Positions 7,894-18,525 of a stretch of DNA of 64,000 bases are shown here, in pieces. The stretch's first letter is position 1. Each line of letters starts with the position of its first letter. A program made the position numbers and the translations under genes. This DNA is from Nocardia mikamii NBRC 108933. Lineage in GTDB: Bacteria; Actinomycetota; Actinomycetes; Mycobacteriales; Mycobacteriaceae. The notes below the pieces were generated by a model. The model did no database searches. It worked only from the letters and a program-made list of their open reading frames with translations, and was not told the DNA's origin. The stretch is taken from NCBI RefSeq assembly GCF_001613505.1, contig NZ_BDCM01000006.1:248001-312000 (forward strand). The letters are read 5' to 3'.

Positions 7894-10800
7894 ATGAACG
7901 ACACCCAAACCCTCGACTCCGGATCCGGCCGCGACGCCGGCGCGACACCCTCCCGTGAGCTGTCCGCGCGCGGTGCCGGCCACAGCGGCTGGCTGCGGCG
8001 GCTCTGGACCGCCTGCCGGGGCCATCCGCGGGTCCTGACCGGCGTCATTGCGGCGGTGGTCGCGGGGGCCGGCGCGGAGGCCGCGGTGCCGCTCGCCGCC
8101 AAGGCCGCGTTGGACCACGCTCGGCTGGGCGAGGTCGGGGCGCTCGCGCCGATCGCCGGGATACTGGTCGCCCTGGCGGTGGCCCGATTCGCGGCGACCT
8201 ACGGGCGGCGCTGGCTCGCGGGACGGCTGGCGCTGGACGTACAACACGAGGTGCGGGTCGACCTGCTCACCGCGCTGCACCGCTACGACGGGCCGCGACA
8301 GGACCGGTTGCGCACGGGCCAGGTGGTATCGCGATCGATCAGCGATCTGCAATTGGTGCAGGGACTGCTCGCGATGGCGCCGCTGTCGGCTGCGTCGCTG
8401 CTGATCTTCGCCTTCGCCGCGGTGGCCATGCTCGTGCTGTCGCCGCCTCTGGCCCTGGTGTCACTGCTGACCGTGCCGGTGCTGGCGCTGGTGGTGTACC
8501 GGGTGCGACCGCGGCTGCACGCCGCCACCTGGTCGGCGCAGCAGCGCGCGGCCGATCTCGCCCAGCACGTCGAGGAGACCGTCACCGGCGTCCGGGTGGT
8601 GAAGGGCTTCGGCCAGGAATCGCGGATGGTACGGATTCTGGAGGAGCACGGGCGGCGGCTCTACGCCCACCGGATGCGCGCGGCCCGCATCGATTCCCGG
8701 TTCGCGCCGACGGTGTCGGCGATTCCGCAGGCGGGGCTGGTGATCGTGATCGCACTCGGCGGCACACTGGCACTGCATGCGGTGATCGGCGTCGGCACCT
8801 TCCTGGCCTTCGCGACCTACGTGACCATGATGGCGTCGAGCACCCGCATTCTGTCGAACGTCCTGGTCATGGCACAGCTGACCCGGGCCGCGGCCGAACG
8901 CGTCTATCAGGTGATCGACGAGGCGCCGGAGAACATCGACCCACCCGATCCGCAACCGCTGCCGGAGGGGCCGCTCGGCCTGCACATCCGGGGCCTCACC
9001 TTCGGATTCGAAGCGGATCGCCCGGTACTGCACGAACTCGATCTCACCGTGCGTCCCGGCGAGACGGTGGCGGTCATCGGCCCGGCCGGCTCCGGGAAAT
9101 CGACGCTGACACTGCTGTTGCCGCGCTTCCACACGCCGGAGGCGGGACGGATCAGTCTCTTCGGGGCCGGAGCGGACCAGGATCCGGAGACCGCCGGAAT
9201 CGATATCGCGCGAGTACGGGCCGCCGACCTGCGCGCGGCGATCGGCGTCGTCTTCGACGAGCCGTTCCTGTTCTCCGACACCGTCTCCGCCAATATCGCG
9301 CTCGGCAAACCGGATGCCGATCCCGAGGAGATCCGCGCCGCCGCGCGGATGGCCGCGGCCGATGAATTCATCCGCGCACTGCCGGACGGCTACGACACCG
9401 TCGTGGGCGAGCGCGGTCTCACGCTCTCGGGCGGGCAGCGGCAACGCCTGGCCCTGGCGCGCGCCTTGCTCGCCGACCCGCGCATCCTCGTCCTCGACGA
9501 CGCCACCTCCGCGGTGGACGCCGTCACCGAGGCCGCGATCTTCGACGCACTGCCCGCCCACGGCCGCACCACACTGATCCTCGCGCATCGCGAATCGACC
9601 CTGGCCCACGCGGATCGCGTCGTCCGCCTGCCCGCGCCGAGCGGACGTACGGCGGATCGGAGCGACAACGCCGCGGTCGAACCCGGCGACGTGGTCGAGC
9701 CCGGCCCTCGGGCGTCGGCCGCCTCGGACCGCACCGAATACGCCTCGGCCCACGCCGACGGCGCCATCGTCGCGCCCGGTATCGAGCTGCCGGCCCACGA
9801 CGGCGTGGGTCCCTCCGGCCCGCCCCGGGCCACACCTGTTTCGACGGCGGACGCCATCGGCACACAGCACCCGGGCGAGCCTGCGCATCCCGCCGCGACG
9901 CCGCATTCCGAAGACGTTGTCGCCGTGGCTGATTCGGACCCGGAACCGGATGCGCCGCCCGAGATGCGGGCCGCCCTGGCGAGACTGGCTCCGGCCACCG
10001 AACTACCGGGACTCGACGATCGCGAGCTGGAACAGCCGGACCCGAAATTCCGGCTGGTGCGGTTGCTGCGGCCGGTGCGCTGGCTGCTGGCGGCCGTGAT
10101 CGCGCTGCTGGCCGTGGACGCGGCCATCTCGGTGGCGTTCCCGGCGCTCACCCGATTCGCGCTCGACGACGGCGTCGGACAGCATCGCGGCGCCGTGCTG
10201 GCGGTCGCGGCCCTCGCGGGGGTGGGGTTGGTGCTCCTGAGCTGGGTGGACGAGGTACTGGGAACTCGGCTCTCGGCCCGCGGCGGCGAGCGGGTGCTGT
10301 ACGGGCTGCGGGTGCGCAGCTACGCCCACCTGCAACGACTCGGCCTGGACTACTACGAGCGCGAACTGTCCGGCCGGATCATGACGCGGATGACGACCGA
10401 TATCGACGCGCTGTCGACATTCCTGCAGACCGGGCTGAGCACAGCCCTCATCAGCCTGGTCACGGTCGTGGGCATCGTGATCGCACTCCTGGTGATCGAT
10501 GCCGCCCTGGCCGTGGTGGTGTTCGTGGCGCTGCCGCCGCTGATCGTGGCGACGTTGTTCTTCCGCCGCGTCTCGGCGTCGGCGTATTCGGCCTCGCGCG
10601 AACGGGTGGCCACCGTCAACGCCGACTTCCAGGAGAACGTCGCGGGCCTGCGCGCGACCCAGGCCTACCGCCACGAGGCCGAGGCCGCCCGCCGGTTCAC
10701 CGGCTACTCCGATCGATACCGCCGGGCGCGCTTGCGGGCCCAGCGCGCCATCGCGCTGTATTTCGCGTTCGTGCTGGCCTGGGCGGATCTGGCGCAGGCG

Positions 10801-11868
10801 GCGGTGGTGTATCTGGGCGCCCGCGAGGTCGCACACGGCACCACGACCGCCGGCACCCTGGTCGCCTTCGTGCTCTACCTGAGCCTGCTGTTCGGGCCGA
10901 TCACCCAGCTCTCCCAAGTCTTCGACGGCTACCAGCAGGCCCGGGTCGGATTGCGGCGCATCGAAACTCTCCTGCACACCCCGTCCTCGATCGCCCCCGA
11001 TCCGGCCGATGCGGTCGAGATCGAGGGCGGGCTGCGCGGTGAGGTGCGCTTCGACGGCGTCACCTTCCGCTACCCCGATGCCAGAACACCTGCGCTGGAA
11101 GATGTTTCCCTGCACATTCCGGCCGGCTCGACGCTCGCGCTGGTGGGTGAGACCGGGGCGGGCAAATCGACGGTGGTCAAACTGCTGGCGCGCCTCTACG
11201 ACCTTCCTCGCTCGCATCCGAACGCGGACGGGGCCGCCGCGGCCCACCCCGGGTCCATCCGCGTGGACGAGATCGATATCCGGGATTACCGGCTCGCGCA
11301 GTTCCGTGGCCGGCTCGGCGTGGTCCCTCAGGAAGCTCACCTGTTCACCGGCGACGTCGCCGGCAACATTGCATTCGGGAAACCTTGTGCCACATCGGCC
11401 GATATCGCCCGGGCCGCCGCGGCGGTCGGCGCGCTCGAGATGATCGAGACACTGCCGCGGGGTATGGCCCAGCCGATCGGTGAGGGCGGGCGCGGGCTCT
11501 CGGCCGGTCAGCGCCAGCTGATCGCGCTGGCGCGTGCGGAACTGGTCGATCCGGATCTGCTGTTGCTCGACGAGGCCACCGCGGTCCTGGATCCGGCCAA
11601 CGAGGAGAAGGTGCTGGTAGCGAGCAGATCGCTGGCACGGGGACGCACCACGGTGATCGTGGCGCACCGTTTGGCGACCGCCGCGCGCGCCGATCGGATC
11701 GCGGTCGTCGCACACGGGCGGATCGTGGAATTCGGCGCGCACGCGCATTTACTGGCGGAGCGCGGAATCTATAACCGACTCTGGGAGGCAGCCGATTCCG
11801 ACGAAGGAATATTCTCGACACGGGACGAGTCGTCACCTATGAGGCTGGGTCTGTCCGGGGGTCGTTAA
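7894..11868 (+). CDS. Fused two-module ABC multidrug-type exporter (Rv0194-like)
   Basis: 1324 residues containing two complete exporter halves (TMD-NBD-TMD-NBD). First NBD: Walker A GPAGSGKST about residue 396, signature LSGGQRQR about 511, Walker B ILVLDDATS about 531. Second NBD: GETGAGKST about 1085, signature LSAGQRQ about 1203, Walker B LLLLDEATA about 1222. The first site has Asp in place of the catalytic Glu, the usual mark of a heterodimeric exporter with one degenerate ATP site. An Ala/Pro/Asp-rich linker of roughly 100 residues (about 590-690) joins the halves. The layout matches M. tuberculosis Rv0194, a drug efflux protein. ATG 7894 is preferred over an in-frame start 48 bases upstream, because that upstream stretch lies within the terminator hairpin. 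Confidence 0.9.
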   Translation: MNDTQTLDSGSGRDAGATPSRELSARGAGHSGWLRRLWTACRGHPRVLTGVIAAVVAGAGAEAAVPLAAKAALDHARLGEVGALAPIAGILVALAVARFAATYGRRWLAGRLALDVQHEVRVDLLTALHRYDGPRQDRLRTGQVVSRSISDLQLVQGLLAMAPLSAASLLIFAFAAVAMLVLSPPLALVSLLTVPVLALVVYRVRPRLHAATWSAQQRAADLAQHVEETVTGVRVVKGFGQESRMVRILEEHGRRLYAHRMRAARIDSRFAPTVSAIPQAGLVIVIALGGTLALHAVIGVGTFLAFATYVTMMASSTRILSNVLVMAQLTRAAAERVYQVIDEAPENIDPPDPQPLPEGPLGLHIRGLTFGFEADRPVLHELDLTVRPGETVAVIGPAGSGKSTLTLLLPRFHTPEAGRISLFGAGADQDPETAGIDIARVRAADLRAAIGVVFDEPFLFSDTVSANIALGKPDADPEEIRAAARMAAADEFIRALPDGYDTVVGERGLTLSGGQRQRLALARALLADPRILVLDDATSAVDAVTEAAIFDALPAHGRTTLILAHRESTLAHADRVVRLPAPSGRTADRSDNAAVEPGDVVEPGPRASAASDRTEYASAHADGAIVAPGIELPAHDGVGPSGPPRATPVSTADAIGTQHPGEPAHPAATPHSEDVVAVADSDPEPDAPPEMRAALARLAPATELPGLDDRELEQPDPKFRLVRLLRPVRWLLAAVIALLAVDAAISVAFPALTRFALDDGVGQHRGAVLAVAALAGVGLVLLSWVDEVLGTRLSARGGERVLYGLRVRSYAHLQRLGLDYYERELSGRIMTRMTTDIDALSTFLQTGLSTALISLVTVVGIVIALLVIDAALAVVVFVALPPLIVATLFFRRVSASAYSASRERVATVNADFQENVAGLRATQAYRHEAEAARRFTGYSDRYRRARLRAQRAIALYFAFVLAWADLAQAAVVYLGAREVAHGTTTAGTLVAFVLYLSLLFGPITQLSQVFDGYQQARVGLRRIETLLHTPSSIAPDPADAVEIEGGLRGEVRFDGVTFRYPDARTPALEDVSLHIPAGSTLALVGETGAGKSTVVKLLARLYDLPRSHPNADGAAAAHPGSIRVDEIDIRDYRLAQFRGRLGVVPQEAHLFTGDVAGNIAFGKPCATSADIARAAAAVGALEMIETLPRGMAQPIGEGGRGLSAGQRQLIALARAELVDPDLLLLDEATAVLDPANEEKVLVASRSLARGRTTVIVAHRLATAARADRIAVVAHGRIVEFGAHAHLLAERGIYNRLWEAADSDEGIFSTRDESSPMRLGLSGGR

Positions 11869-11876
11869 CCGGACAG
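11851..11876 (+). terminator. Small hairpin spanning the exporter stop codon
   Basis: Perfect 8-bp arms CTGTCCGG/CCGGACAG around a 10-base loop that contains the TAA stop of the fused exporter. It may be a weak terminator or an mRNA-stabilising end; no T-tract follows. Confidence 0.4.
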
Positions 11877-12036
11877 TGGCGCGACGGTGCGCCTACGCAT
11901 GGCCGCGCTGGGGCACGCTGTCACGGCTGGGCCTATCCTCAGAAAGGGCGCATCGGCGCACATCGTGCCGATCGACCCGTGCCGGGCACGTCACAAACGT
12001 CGCAGCGCGAAGAACGAAATGAGGCGAACACCTGCT

Positions 12037-15000
12037 GTGAGCAGCTCAACATCCCAGTTCGGACAGAACCAGTGGCTCGTCGACGAGATGTACCAGAAGT
12101 ACAAGCAAGATCCGTCGTCGGTCGATGAGAGCTGGCATGAGTTCCTCGCCGACTACACACCGGAATCGCCGGGTGAGACAGGTAACAGCAGTCCCGCCGC
12201 GTCCGCGCCGACCGCCGCCCCCAGCGCGCCGGCCACTCCGGCTCCGGCCAACTCGAACGCATCCAACGCCGCGCCGAGGACCGCCCCCACCCCGGCGCCC
12301 GCCCCGGCTCCGGCGCCCGCGGCTCCTGCCGCCTCGGCTCCTGCCGCCTCGGCTCCGGCCGCGCCGAAGGCCACCGCCGCCGCGTCGGCCGCCGCCGCTC
12401 CGCCGCAGGCTCGCGGCAGCAAGCCGCAGGCCAGCACCACCCCGGCGCCGACCTCCAACGCCGCCCCCACCAAGACCGCTCCGGCCGAAACGGCCGCCGA
12501 CGAGTCGAAGGTGCTGCGCGGCCCGGCCGCGGCGATCGTCAAGAACATGTCGTCGTCGCTGACCATCCCGACCGCGACCAGCGTGCGTGCCATTCCGGCG
12601 AAGTTGATGATCGACAACCGTCTGGTCATCAACAACCATCTGGCCCGTACCCGCGGTGGCAAGATCTCGTTCACCCATCTGCTCGGCTACGCGATCGTCC
12701 AGGCGGTCAAGGCGTTCCCGAACATGAACCGCCACTTCGCCGAGGTCGACGGCAAGCCGAACTCGGTCACTCCCGCGCACACCAACCTCGGCCTGGCGAT
12801 CGACCTGCCGGGCAAGGACGGCAGCCGCACCCTGGTCGTCGCGGCGATCAAGAACACCGAGACGATGTCGTTCGCGCAGTTCCACAGCGCCTACGAGGAC
12901 ATCGTGCGCCGGGCGCGCGACGGCAAGCTCACCACCGAGGACTTCACCGGCGTCACCATCTCGCTGACCAACCCGGGCACCATCGGCACCAACCACTCGG
13001 TGCCGCGGCTGATGCCCGGCCAGGGCGCGATCATCGGCGCGGGCGCCATGGAGTACCCGGCCGAATTCCAGGGCATGAGCGATCAGCAGCTCGCCGAGAT
13101 CGGTATCGGCAAGCTGATGACGCTGACCTCCACCTACGACCACCGCATCATCCAGGGCGCGGAGTCGGGTGATTTCCTGCGCACCATCCACAACCTGCTG
13201 ATCTCCGACGAATTCTTCGACGAGATCTTCCACGGCATGGGCGTGCCCTACGAGCCGGTCCGCTGGCGCAAGGACATCAAAGAGCGCGGCGTCGACAAGA
13301 GCGTGCGGGTCCAGGAGCTGATCGCGGCGTATCGCAGTCGCGGCCACCTGATGGCCGACACCGATCCGCTGCGGCTGGTGAAGGACAAGTTCCGCAGCCA
13401 CCCCGACCTCGACGTCACCCAGCACGGGCTGACCCTGTGGGACCTCGACCGCGAATTCAACGTCGCGGGCTTCCACGGTCAGGAGCGGATGAAGCTGCGC
13501 GATGTGCTCTCGGTGCTGCGCGACGCGTACTGCCGGCACGTCGGCGTGGAGTACACCCACATCCTGGAAACCGAACAGCTGCAATGGATTCAGGACCGGG
13601 TCGAGCAGAAGCACGAGAAGCCGACCGTCGCCCAGCAGAAGTACATCCTGTCGCGCCTGAACGCGGCCGAGGCGTTCGAGACCTTCCTGCAGACCAAGTA
13701 CGTCGGCCAGAAGCGCTTCTCGCTGGAGGGCGCCGAGTCGACCATCCCGATGATGGACGCCGTCATCGACCAGTGCGCCGAGCACGGGCTGGACGAGGTC
13801 GTCATCGGCATGCCGCATCGCGGCCGCCTGAACGTGCTGGCCAATATCGTCGGCAAGCCGTACTCGCAGATCTTCACCGAGTTCGAGGGCAACATGAACC
13901 CGGCCGCCACCCACGGCTCGGGCGATGTGAAGTACCACCTCGGCGCGCACGGCACCTACATCCAGATGTTCGGCGACAACGACATCGAGGTCTCGCTGAC
14001 GGCCAACCCGTCGCACCTCGAGGCCGTCGACCCGGTGCTGGAAGGCCTGGTCCGCGCCAAGCAGGATCTGCTCACCAAGGAAGACCTGGTCACCAAGGGC
14101 GAGGAGGCGCGCACCTTCTCGGTCGTGCCGCTGATGCTGCACGGTGACGCGGCCTTCGCCGGCCAGGGTGTGGTCGCCGAGACGCTGAACATGTCCGGGC
14201 TGCGCGGCTACCGCGTCGGCGGCACCGTGCACATCGTGGTGAACAACCAGATCGGCTTCACCACCGCACCGGAGAACAGCCGCTCCACCGAGTACTCGAC
14301 CGATATCGCCAAGTCGATCGGCGCGCCGATCTTCCACGTCAACGGCGACGATCCCGAGGCCTGCACCTGGGTGGCGCGCCTGGCGACCGACTTCCGCGAG
14401 AAGTTCCACAAGGACGTGGTCATCGACCTCATCTGCTACCGCCGTCGCGGCCACAACGAGGGCGACGACCCGTCGATGACCCAGCCGTACATGTACGACG
14501 TCATCGACACCAAGCGCAGCGTCCGCAAGTCCTACACCGAGGCTCTGATCGGCCGTGGCGACATCTCGATGAAAGAGGCCGAGGACGCCCTGCGCGACTA
14601 CCAGGGTCAGCTGGAGCGGGTGTTCAACGAGGTCCGCGAGCTGGAGAAGTATCCGCCGGAGCCGAGCGAATCGGTCGAGGAGGAGCAGACCGTGCCGGGC
14701 ACCGTGGTCACCGCCGTGGACAAGTCCGTGCTGCAGCGCATCGGTGACGCCTTCCTCGGCGTGCCGGACGGTTTCAGCGTGCACCCGCGCGTCAAACCGG
14801 TGCTGGAACGCCGTCGCGAGATGGCCTACGAGGGCAAGATCGACTGGGCCTTCGCCGAGTTGCTCGCCTTCGGCACCTTGATCGACGAGGGCCGCGCGGT
14901 GCGCTTGACCGGTCAGGACTCCCGGCGCGGCACGTTCACCCAGCGGCATTCGGTGATCATCGACCGCAAGTCCGGTGCGGAGTACACCCCGCTGCACAAC

Positions 15001-15891
15001 ATCGGCAGCGAGAATCCGGGCTGGTTCGCGGTGCACGACTCGGCGCTGAGCGAGTTCGCGGCCGTCGGTTTCGAATACGGCTACTCGCTGGGCAACCCGG
15101 ACGCGCTGGTCCTGTGGGAGGCGCAGTTCGGTGACTTCGTCAACGGCGCGCAGTCGATCATCGACGAGTTCATCTCCTCCGGTGAGGCCAAGTGGGGTCA
15201 GCTGTCGGAGGTCGTGCTGCTGCTGCCGCACGGTCACGAGGGTCAGGGTCCCGACCACACCTCCGGCCGCATCGAGCGGTTCCTGCAGCTGTGCGCCGAG
15301 GGTTCGATGACGGTGGCGGTGCCCTCCACTCCGTCGAACTACTTCCACCTGCTGCGCCGGCACGCGCTCGACGGCATCCGCCGTCCGCTGATCGTCTTCA
15401 CTCCGAAGTCGATGCTGCGCAACAAGGCCGTCGTCTCCAACGTCGAGGACTTCACCGACGCGAAGTTCCGCTCGGTGCTCGAGGAGCCGACCTACGAGAG
15501 CGGCGACGGCGACCGGTCGAAGGTCAAGCGGATCCTGCTGACCAGCGGCAAGCTCTACTACGAGCTGGTCGCCGAGAAGGCCAAGAAGAACCGTGACGAC
15601 GTCGCGATCGTGCGCATCGAACAGCTGTACCCGATCCCGTCCTACCGGCTCAACGAAAAGCTGGCGACCTACCCCAACGCCACGGATCTGGCGTGGGTCC
15701 AGGAGGAGCCGGCCAACCAGGGCGCCTGGCCGTTCTTCGGCTTGAACCTGCCGGAGATCCTGCCGGACCGGTTCAACAAGCTGCGCCGCATCTCCCGCCG
15801 TGCCATGTCGGCCCCGTCCTCGGGTTCGTCCAAGGTGCACGCGGTGGAGCAGCAGGAGATCGTGGACGAGGCGTTCGCCCCCACCGAATAG
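12037..15891 (+). CDS. kgd: Multifunctional 2-oxoglutarate metabolism enzyme Kgd
   Basis: About 1284 residues; the GTG at 12037 gives an N-terminus ([18 protein letters not shown]) aligned with M. tuberculosis Kgd, whereas the open frame extends upstream into noncoding sequence. Order: short E1-type N-terminal segment, Ala/Pro-rich linker (about residues 50-150), an E2o-like acyltransferase domain with the TYDHRIIQG motif (His about residue 369), then the thiamine-diphosphate E1o domain ([11 protein letters not shown] about 594, [10 protein letters not shown] about 702, VNNQIGF about 735). It performs 2-oxoglutarate decarboxylase/dehydrogenase and 2-hydroxy-3-oxoadipate synthase reactions in the TCA cycle. 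The linker is somewhat longer than in M. tuberculosis (1231 residues in total there). It is monocistronic by context, with a hairpin after it. Confidence 0.97.
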   Translation: MSSSTSQFGQNQWLVDEMYQKYKQDPSSVDESWHEFLADYTPESPGETGNSSPAASAPTAAPSAPATPAPANSNASNAAPRTAPTPAPAPAPAPAAPAASAPAASAPAAPKATAAASAAAAPPQARGSKPQASTTPAPTSNAAPTKTAPAETAADESKVLRGPAAAIVKNMSSSLTIPTATSVRAIPAKLMIDNRLVINNHLARTRGGKISFTHLLGYAIVQAVKAFPNMNRHFAEVDGKPNSVTPAHTNLGLAIDLPGKDGSRTLVVAAIKNTETMSFAQFHSAYEDIVRRARDGKLTTEDFTGVTISLTNPGTIGTNHSVPRLMPGQGAIIGAGAMEYPAEFQGMSDQQLAEIGIGKLMTLTSTYDHRIIQGAESGDFLRTIHNLLISDEFFDEIFHGMGVPYEPVRWRKDIKERGVDKSVRVQELIAAYRSRGHLMADTDPLRLVKDKFRSHPDLDVTQHGLTLWDLDREFNVAGFHGQERMKLRDVLSVLRDAYCRHVGVEYTHILETEQLQWIQDRVEQKHEKPTVAQQKYILSRLNAAEAFETFLQTKYVGQKRFSLEGAESTIPMMDAVIDQCAEHGLDEVVIGMPHRGRLNVLANIVGKPYSQIFTEFEGNMNPAATHGSGDVKYHLGAHGTYIQMFGDNDIEVSLTANPSHLEAVDPVLEGLVRAKQDLLTKEDLVTKGEEARTFSVVPLMLHGDAAFAGQGVVAETLNMSGLRGYRVGGTVHIVVNNQIGFTTAPENSRSTEYSTDIAKSIGAPIFHVNGDDPEACTWVARLATDFREKFHKDVVIDLICYRRRGHNEGDDPSMTQPYMYDVIDTKRSVRKSYTEALIGRGDISMKEAEDALRDYQGQLERVFNEVRELEKYPPEPSESVEEEQTVPGTVVTAVDKSVLQRIGDAFLGVPDGFSVHPRVKPVLERRREMAYEGKIDWAFAELLAFGTLIDEGRAVRLTGQDSRRGTFTQRHSVIIDRKSGAEYTPLHNIGSENPGWFAVHDSALSEFAAVGFEYGYSLGNPDALVLWEAQFGDFVNGAQSIIDEFISSGEAKWGQLSEVVLLLPHGHEGQGPDHTSGRIERFLQLCAEGSMTVAVPSTPSNYFHLLRRHALDGIRRPLIVFTPKSMLRNKAVVSNVEDFTDAKFRSVLEEPTYESGDGDRSKVKRILLTSGKLYYELVAEKAKKNRDDVAIVRIEQLYPIPSYRLNEKLATYPNATDLAWVQEEPANQGAWPFFGLNLPEILPDRFNKLRRISRRAMSAPSSGSSKVHAVEQQEIVDEAFAPTE

Positions 15892-15902
15892 GTCGTATCG
15901 CC

Positions 15903-15950
15903 CGGACGCCGGGCCGGATCGCTCTGCCGAGCGGTTCGGTCCGGCGTTCG
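15903..15950 (+). terminator. Long imperfect hairpin terminator after kgd
   Basis: A stem of about 22 pairs with several G.U pairs and a TGCC loop, starting 11 bases after the kgd stop and followed by tcgtttc. It fits a rho-independent terminator with a weak T-run. Confidence 0.7.
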
Positions 15951-16041
15951 TCGTTTCCGGCGCCGCACTCGTGTCACATCCGGGCGCGCTCGATCGTCGT
16001 TATGAGTGGAACCACCTTGTGCCGACTCACTTCCACGTCGT

Positions 16042-16059
16042 ATATTCGGCGTGGAATAT
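16042..16059. promoter_or_regulatory. Candidate PadR operator palindrome
   Basis: ATATTC-6-GAATAT, a perfect inverted repeat in an AT-rich island about 67 bases upstream of the PadR gene. AT-rich dyads upstream of their own gene are typical of PadR autoregulation. Binding is inferred. Confidence 0.5.
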
Positions 16060-16125
16060 TTGAGACGGAACATGTCGGGCCGTCCGCGTAGTGTGCGGCG
16101 GCAGTGACGAAGGGAGTCGAGACCG

Positions 16126-16824
16126 ATGTCCAAGCAGCCGGGTGCCACGTTGACGCCATTGGCGATCTCGGTACTGGCGCTGCTGGAAGAAGACCGCATG
16201 CATCCGTACGAGATGTATCAACTGCTGCTCAAACGCCGGAAGGACAATCTGCTCAAGATTCGCCCCGGCTCGCTCTATCACACGGTGACCCGGCTGGCCG
16301 AACAAGGACTCGTCCAGGCGGAGGGTACCGAGCGTTCGGGCAACCGGCCGGAACGCACCACCTACTGCATCACCGAAGCGGGGACCGCGGCGCTGCGTAC
16401 CCGGATCGCCGATATCGTCCGCAGGCCGATTCGTGAGTATCCGATCTTTCCCATCGGCCTGGCCGAAGCACACAATCTTCCGGTCGACGAGGTGATCGCC
16501 CTGATCACCGAGCGTATCGGCTGGCTGGACAACGACATCACCGAACTCGACGCCATCCGGGAATGGGCGCGCTCTCGCGAGGTACCCCGGCGGTACTGGA
16601 TGGTCATCGACTATCTGGTGGGGCTGGCGCGGCACGAAGCAACGTGGCTGCGCGGTCTCATCGAGGAGTTGCGCGACGGTTCGCTGCCGTGGCTGGAATT
16701 CGACGAGGGCGGAACCCGTTGCCCCGAAAAGACCGGCGACCTCGGCCACGACTGGGGTGCGGCGCTGACCGACGACGTACTCGCCGAGCTGCGGAAAGGT
16801 GGTGCGACCACTGCCGAGCACTGA
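16126..16824 (+). CDS. PadR-family transcriptional regulator
   Basis: 232 residues. The N-terminal winged helix is clear: LTPLAISVLALLEEDRMHPY, the recognition helix region IRPGSLYHTVTRLAEQGLV and a wing ending in the TTYCITEAGTAALR segment. The C-terminal region is helical and likely mediates dimerisation (Vir_act_alpha_C type). PadR repressors commonly control adjacent efflux pumps and are released by aromatic or antibiotic ligands. An MFS exporter starts 93 bases downstream on the same strand, so an efflux-repressor role is likely. An ATG with GAAGGGA upstream supports the start. Confidence 0.9.
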   Translation: MSKQPGATLTPLAISVLALLEEDRMHPYEMYQLLLKRRKDNLLKIRPGSLYHTVTRLAEQGLVQAEGTERSGNRPERTTYCITEAGTAALRTRIADIVRRPIREYPIFPIGLAEAHNLPVDEVIALITERIGWLDNDITELDAIREWARSREVPRRYWMVIDYLVGLARHEATWLRGLIEELRDGSLPWLEFDEGGTRCPEKTGDLGHDWGAALTDDVLAELRKGGATTAEH

Positions 16825-16917
16825 CCGGGCGCGGGCATGCGGCGCGCCCCGAGACCTTCATACGAACCACCCATCGGTCGTCGCCGTCGATCGATGCCGT
16901 CAACAGGAACGAAATCT

Positions 16918-18405
16918 ATGACATCGCAAAGAAATCCGTGGCTGGCGCTCACCGCGCTGGTCGTCGGGTTCTTCATGATCCTGCTGGATATGACCATCGT
17001 CGCGGTGGCCAATCCGGCGATCATGCAGGATCTGCATACCGACATCAACAAAGTCATCTGGGTGACCAGCGCCTATCTGCTCACCTACGCGGTGCCGCTG
17101 CTGGTCACCGGCCGCCTCGGTGACCGTTTCGGCCCGAAGAACATCTACCTGGCCGGTCTCGCGGTCTTCACCCTGGCCTCGCTGTGGTGCGCGGTATCGG
17201 CCGATGTGGAGATGCTGATCGCGGCTCGTGCGGTGCAGGGCCTGGGCGCGGCGTTGATGACGCCGCAGACCATGGCCGTCATCACCCGCACCTTCCCGCC
17301 GGACAAGCGCGGCGCGGCGATGGGGCTGTGGGGCGGCGTCGCCGGCCTCGCGACACTGGTCGGCCCGATCCTCGGCGGCGTGCTGGTCGACTGGCAGGGC
17401 TGGAACTGGATCTTCTACATCAACGTGCCGATCGGCGTGGCGGCGTTCGCGCTGGCGGTGTGGCTGGTTCCGAACCTGGAGACCCACCAGCACAAGTTCG
17501 ACTTCGTGGGCGTGGCGCTCAGCGGTGTCGGCATGTTCCTGCTGGTCTTCGGCATTCAGGAGGGCAACACCCGGGACTGGGATGCCTGGATCTGGACGAT
17601 GATCATCGCCGGACTGGTGGTGCTGGGCCTGTTCGTGGTGAACCAGGCCCGCAACAAGGACGAGCCGCTGGTTCCGCTGAGCCTGTTCCGCGACCGCAAC
17701 TTCTCGATGTCGAGCGTCGCGATCGCCGCGATGGGCGCCGCGGTCACCTCGCTGATGGTGCCGGCGTACTTCTACCTGGAGGCCGTGCGCGAATACACCC
17801 CGACCCGCGCCGCGCTGGTCTTCGCGCCGATGGCGATCGTCACCGGTCTGACCGCGCCGTTCATCGGCAAGATCTCCGACCGGATGCCGCCGCGCATTCT
17901 GCCCACCCTCGGATTCGGGGTGTTCGCCCTGACCGTCTTCGGCTTCGCGGCACTGATGAAGCCGGACAGCTCGATCGTGCTGTTCCTGGTGGTCGCGGCC
18001 GTCGCCGGTCTGTCGAACTCCTGCATCTGGGCGCCGCTGGCGTCGACCGCCACCCGCAACCTGCCGATCCACCAGGCCGGCGCCGGCGCGGGTGTCTACA
18101 ACACCACCCGCCAGGTCGGTTCGGTGCTCGGTAGCGCCGCGATCAGCGCGCTGGTCTCGGCCCGCATGTCCGCGCAGGGTCTGGGCAGCGGACAGTTCGG
18201 CGAGGGCGGCGGCACCGGAATGGGCCATATCCCCGAGCAGATCATCGACAAGTTCAGTACGGCCCTGGGGCAGGCGATGATCCTGCCCGGCGCGATCCTG
18301 CTGATCGGTGTGGTGGCTTCGGCCCTGTTCGTCGGCAGTTCGGCGAAGAAGCAGCAGGAGGCCGAGGCGGGTTCCGAACCGGAGAAGGCCGGCATCCCCG
18401 GCTGA
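16918..18405 (+). CDS. DHA2-family MFS drug exporter (14 TM)
   Basis: 495 residues from the ATG at 16918, with an AGGAACG ribosome site; an upstream in-frame ATG at 16837 gives an Arg-rich non-membrane leader and is less likely. The first helix carries the DHA2 motif D1 (LDMTIVAVANPAI), the loop 2-3 motif GRLGDRFGPKNIYL, and motif C-like GGVAGLATLVGPILGG, all typical of EmrB/QacA proton-drug antiporters. About 14 hydrophobic segments are visible. It resembles M. tuberculosis Rv1250, which also lies close to kgd (Rv1248c). It follows the PadR gene and is probably regulated by it. Confidence 0.92.
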   Translation: MTSQRNPWLALTALVVGFFMILLDMTIVAVANPAIMQDLHTDINKVIWVTSAYLLTYAVPLLVTGRLGDRFGPKNIYLAGLAVFTLASLWCAVSADVEMLIAARAVQGLGAALMTPQTMAVITRTFPPDKRGAAMGLWGGVAGLATLVGPILGGVLVDWQGWNWIFYINVPIGVAAFALAVWLVPNLETHQHKFDFVGVALSGVGMFLLVFGIQEGNTRDWDAWIWTMIIAGLVVLGLFVVNQARNKDEPLVPLSLFRDRNFSMSSVAIAAMGAAVTSLMVPAYFYLEAVREYTPTRAALVFAPMAIVTGLTAPFIGKISDRMPPRILPTLGFGVFALTVFGFAALMKPDSSIVLFLVVAAVAGLSNSCIWAPLASTATRNLPIHQAGAGAGVYNTTRQVGSVLGSAAISALVSARMSAQGLGSGQFGEGGGTGMGHIPEQIIDKFSTALGQAMILPGAILLIGVVASALFVGSSAKKQQEAEAGSEPEKAGIPG

Positions 18406-18431
18406 ACCGGCGTACGGAAGTTCGCTTCGTC

Positions 18432-18473
18432 CGACGAGGCCCGCGCGGAATCCATGCCGCGCGGGCCTCGTCG
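18432..18473. terminator. Strong bidirectional hairpin between convergent genes
   Basis: Perfect 17-bp stem with arm CGACGAGGCCCGCGCGG and an 8-base loop, between the stops of the MFS gene (plus) and the sulfite-oxidase-like gene (minus). It can serve both. Confidence 0.85.
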
Positions 18474-18525
18474 CATCAGGTCCGTCTTGCGGAATGTCGC
18501 GTCCCGGGTCTCCGCTGTGGCAGGT

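Noticed and set aside
12046..15840. Minus-strand open frame of about 1260 codons antisense to kgd
   Set aside because: Shadow of kgd codon bias: the product is His/Arg/Val/Asp-rich without any family motif, and kgd itself is unmistakable.
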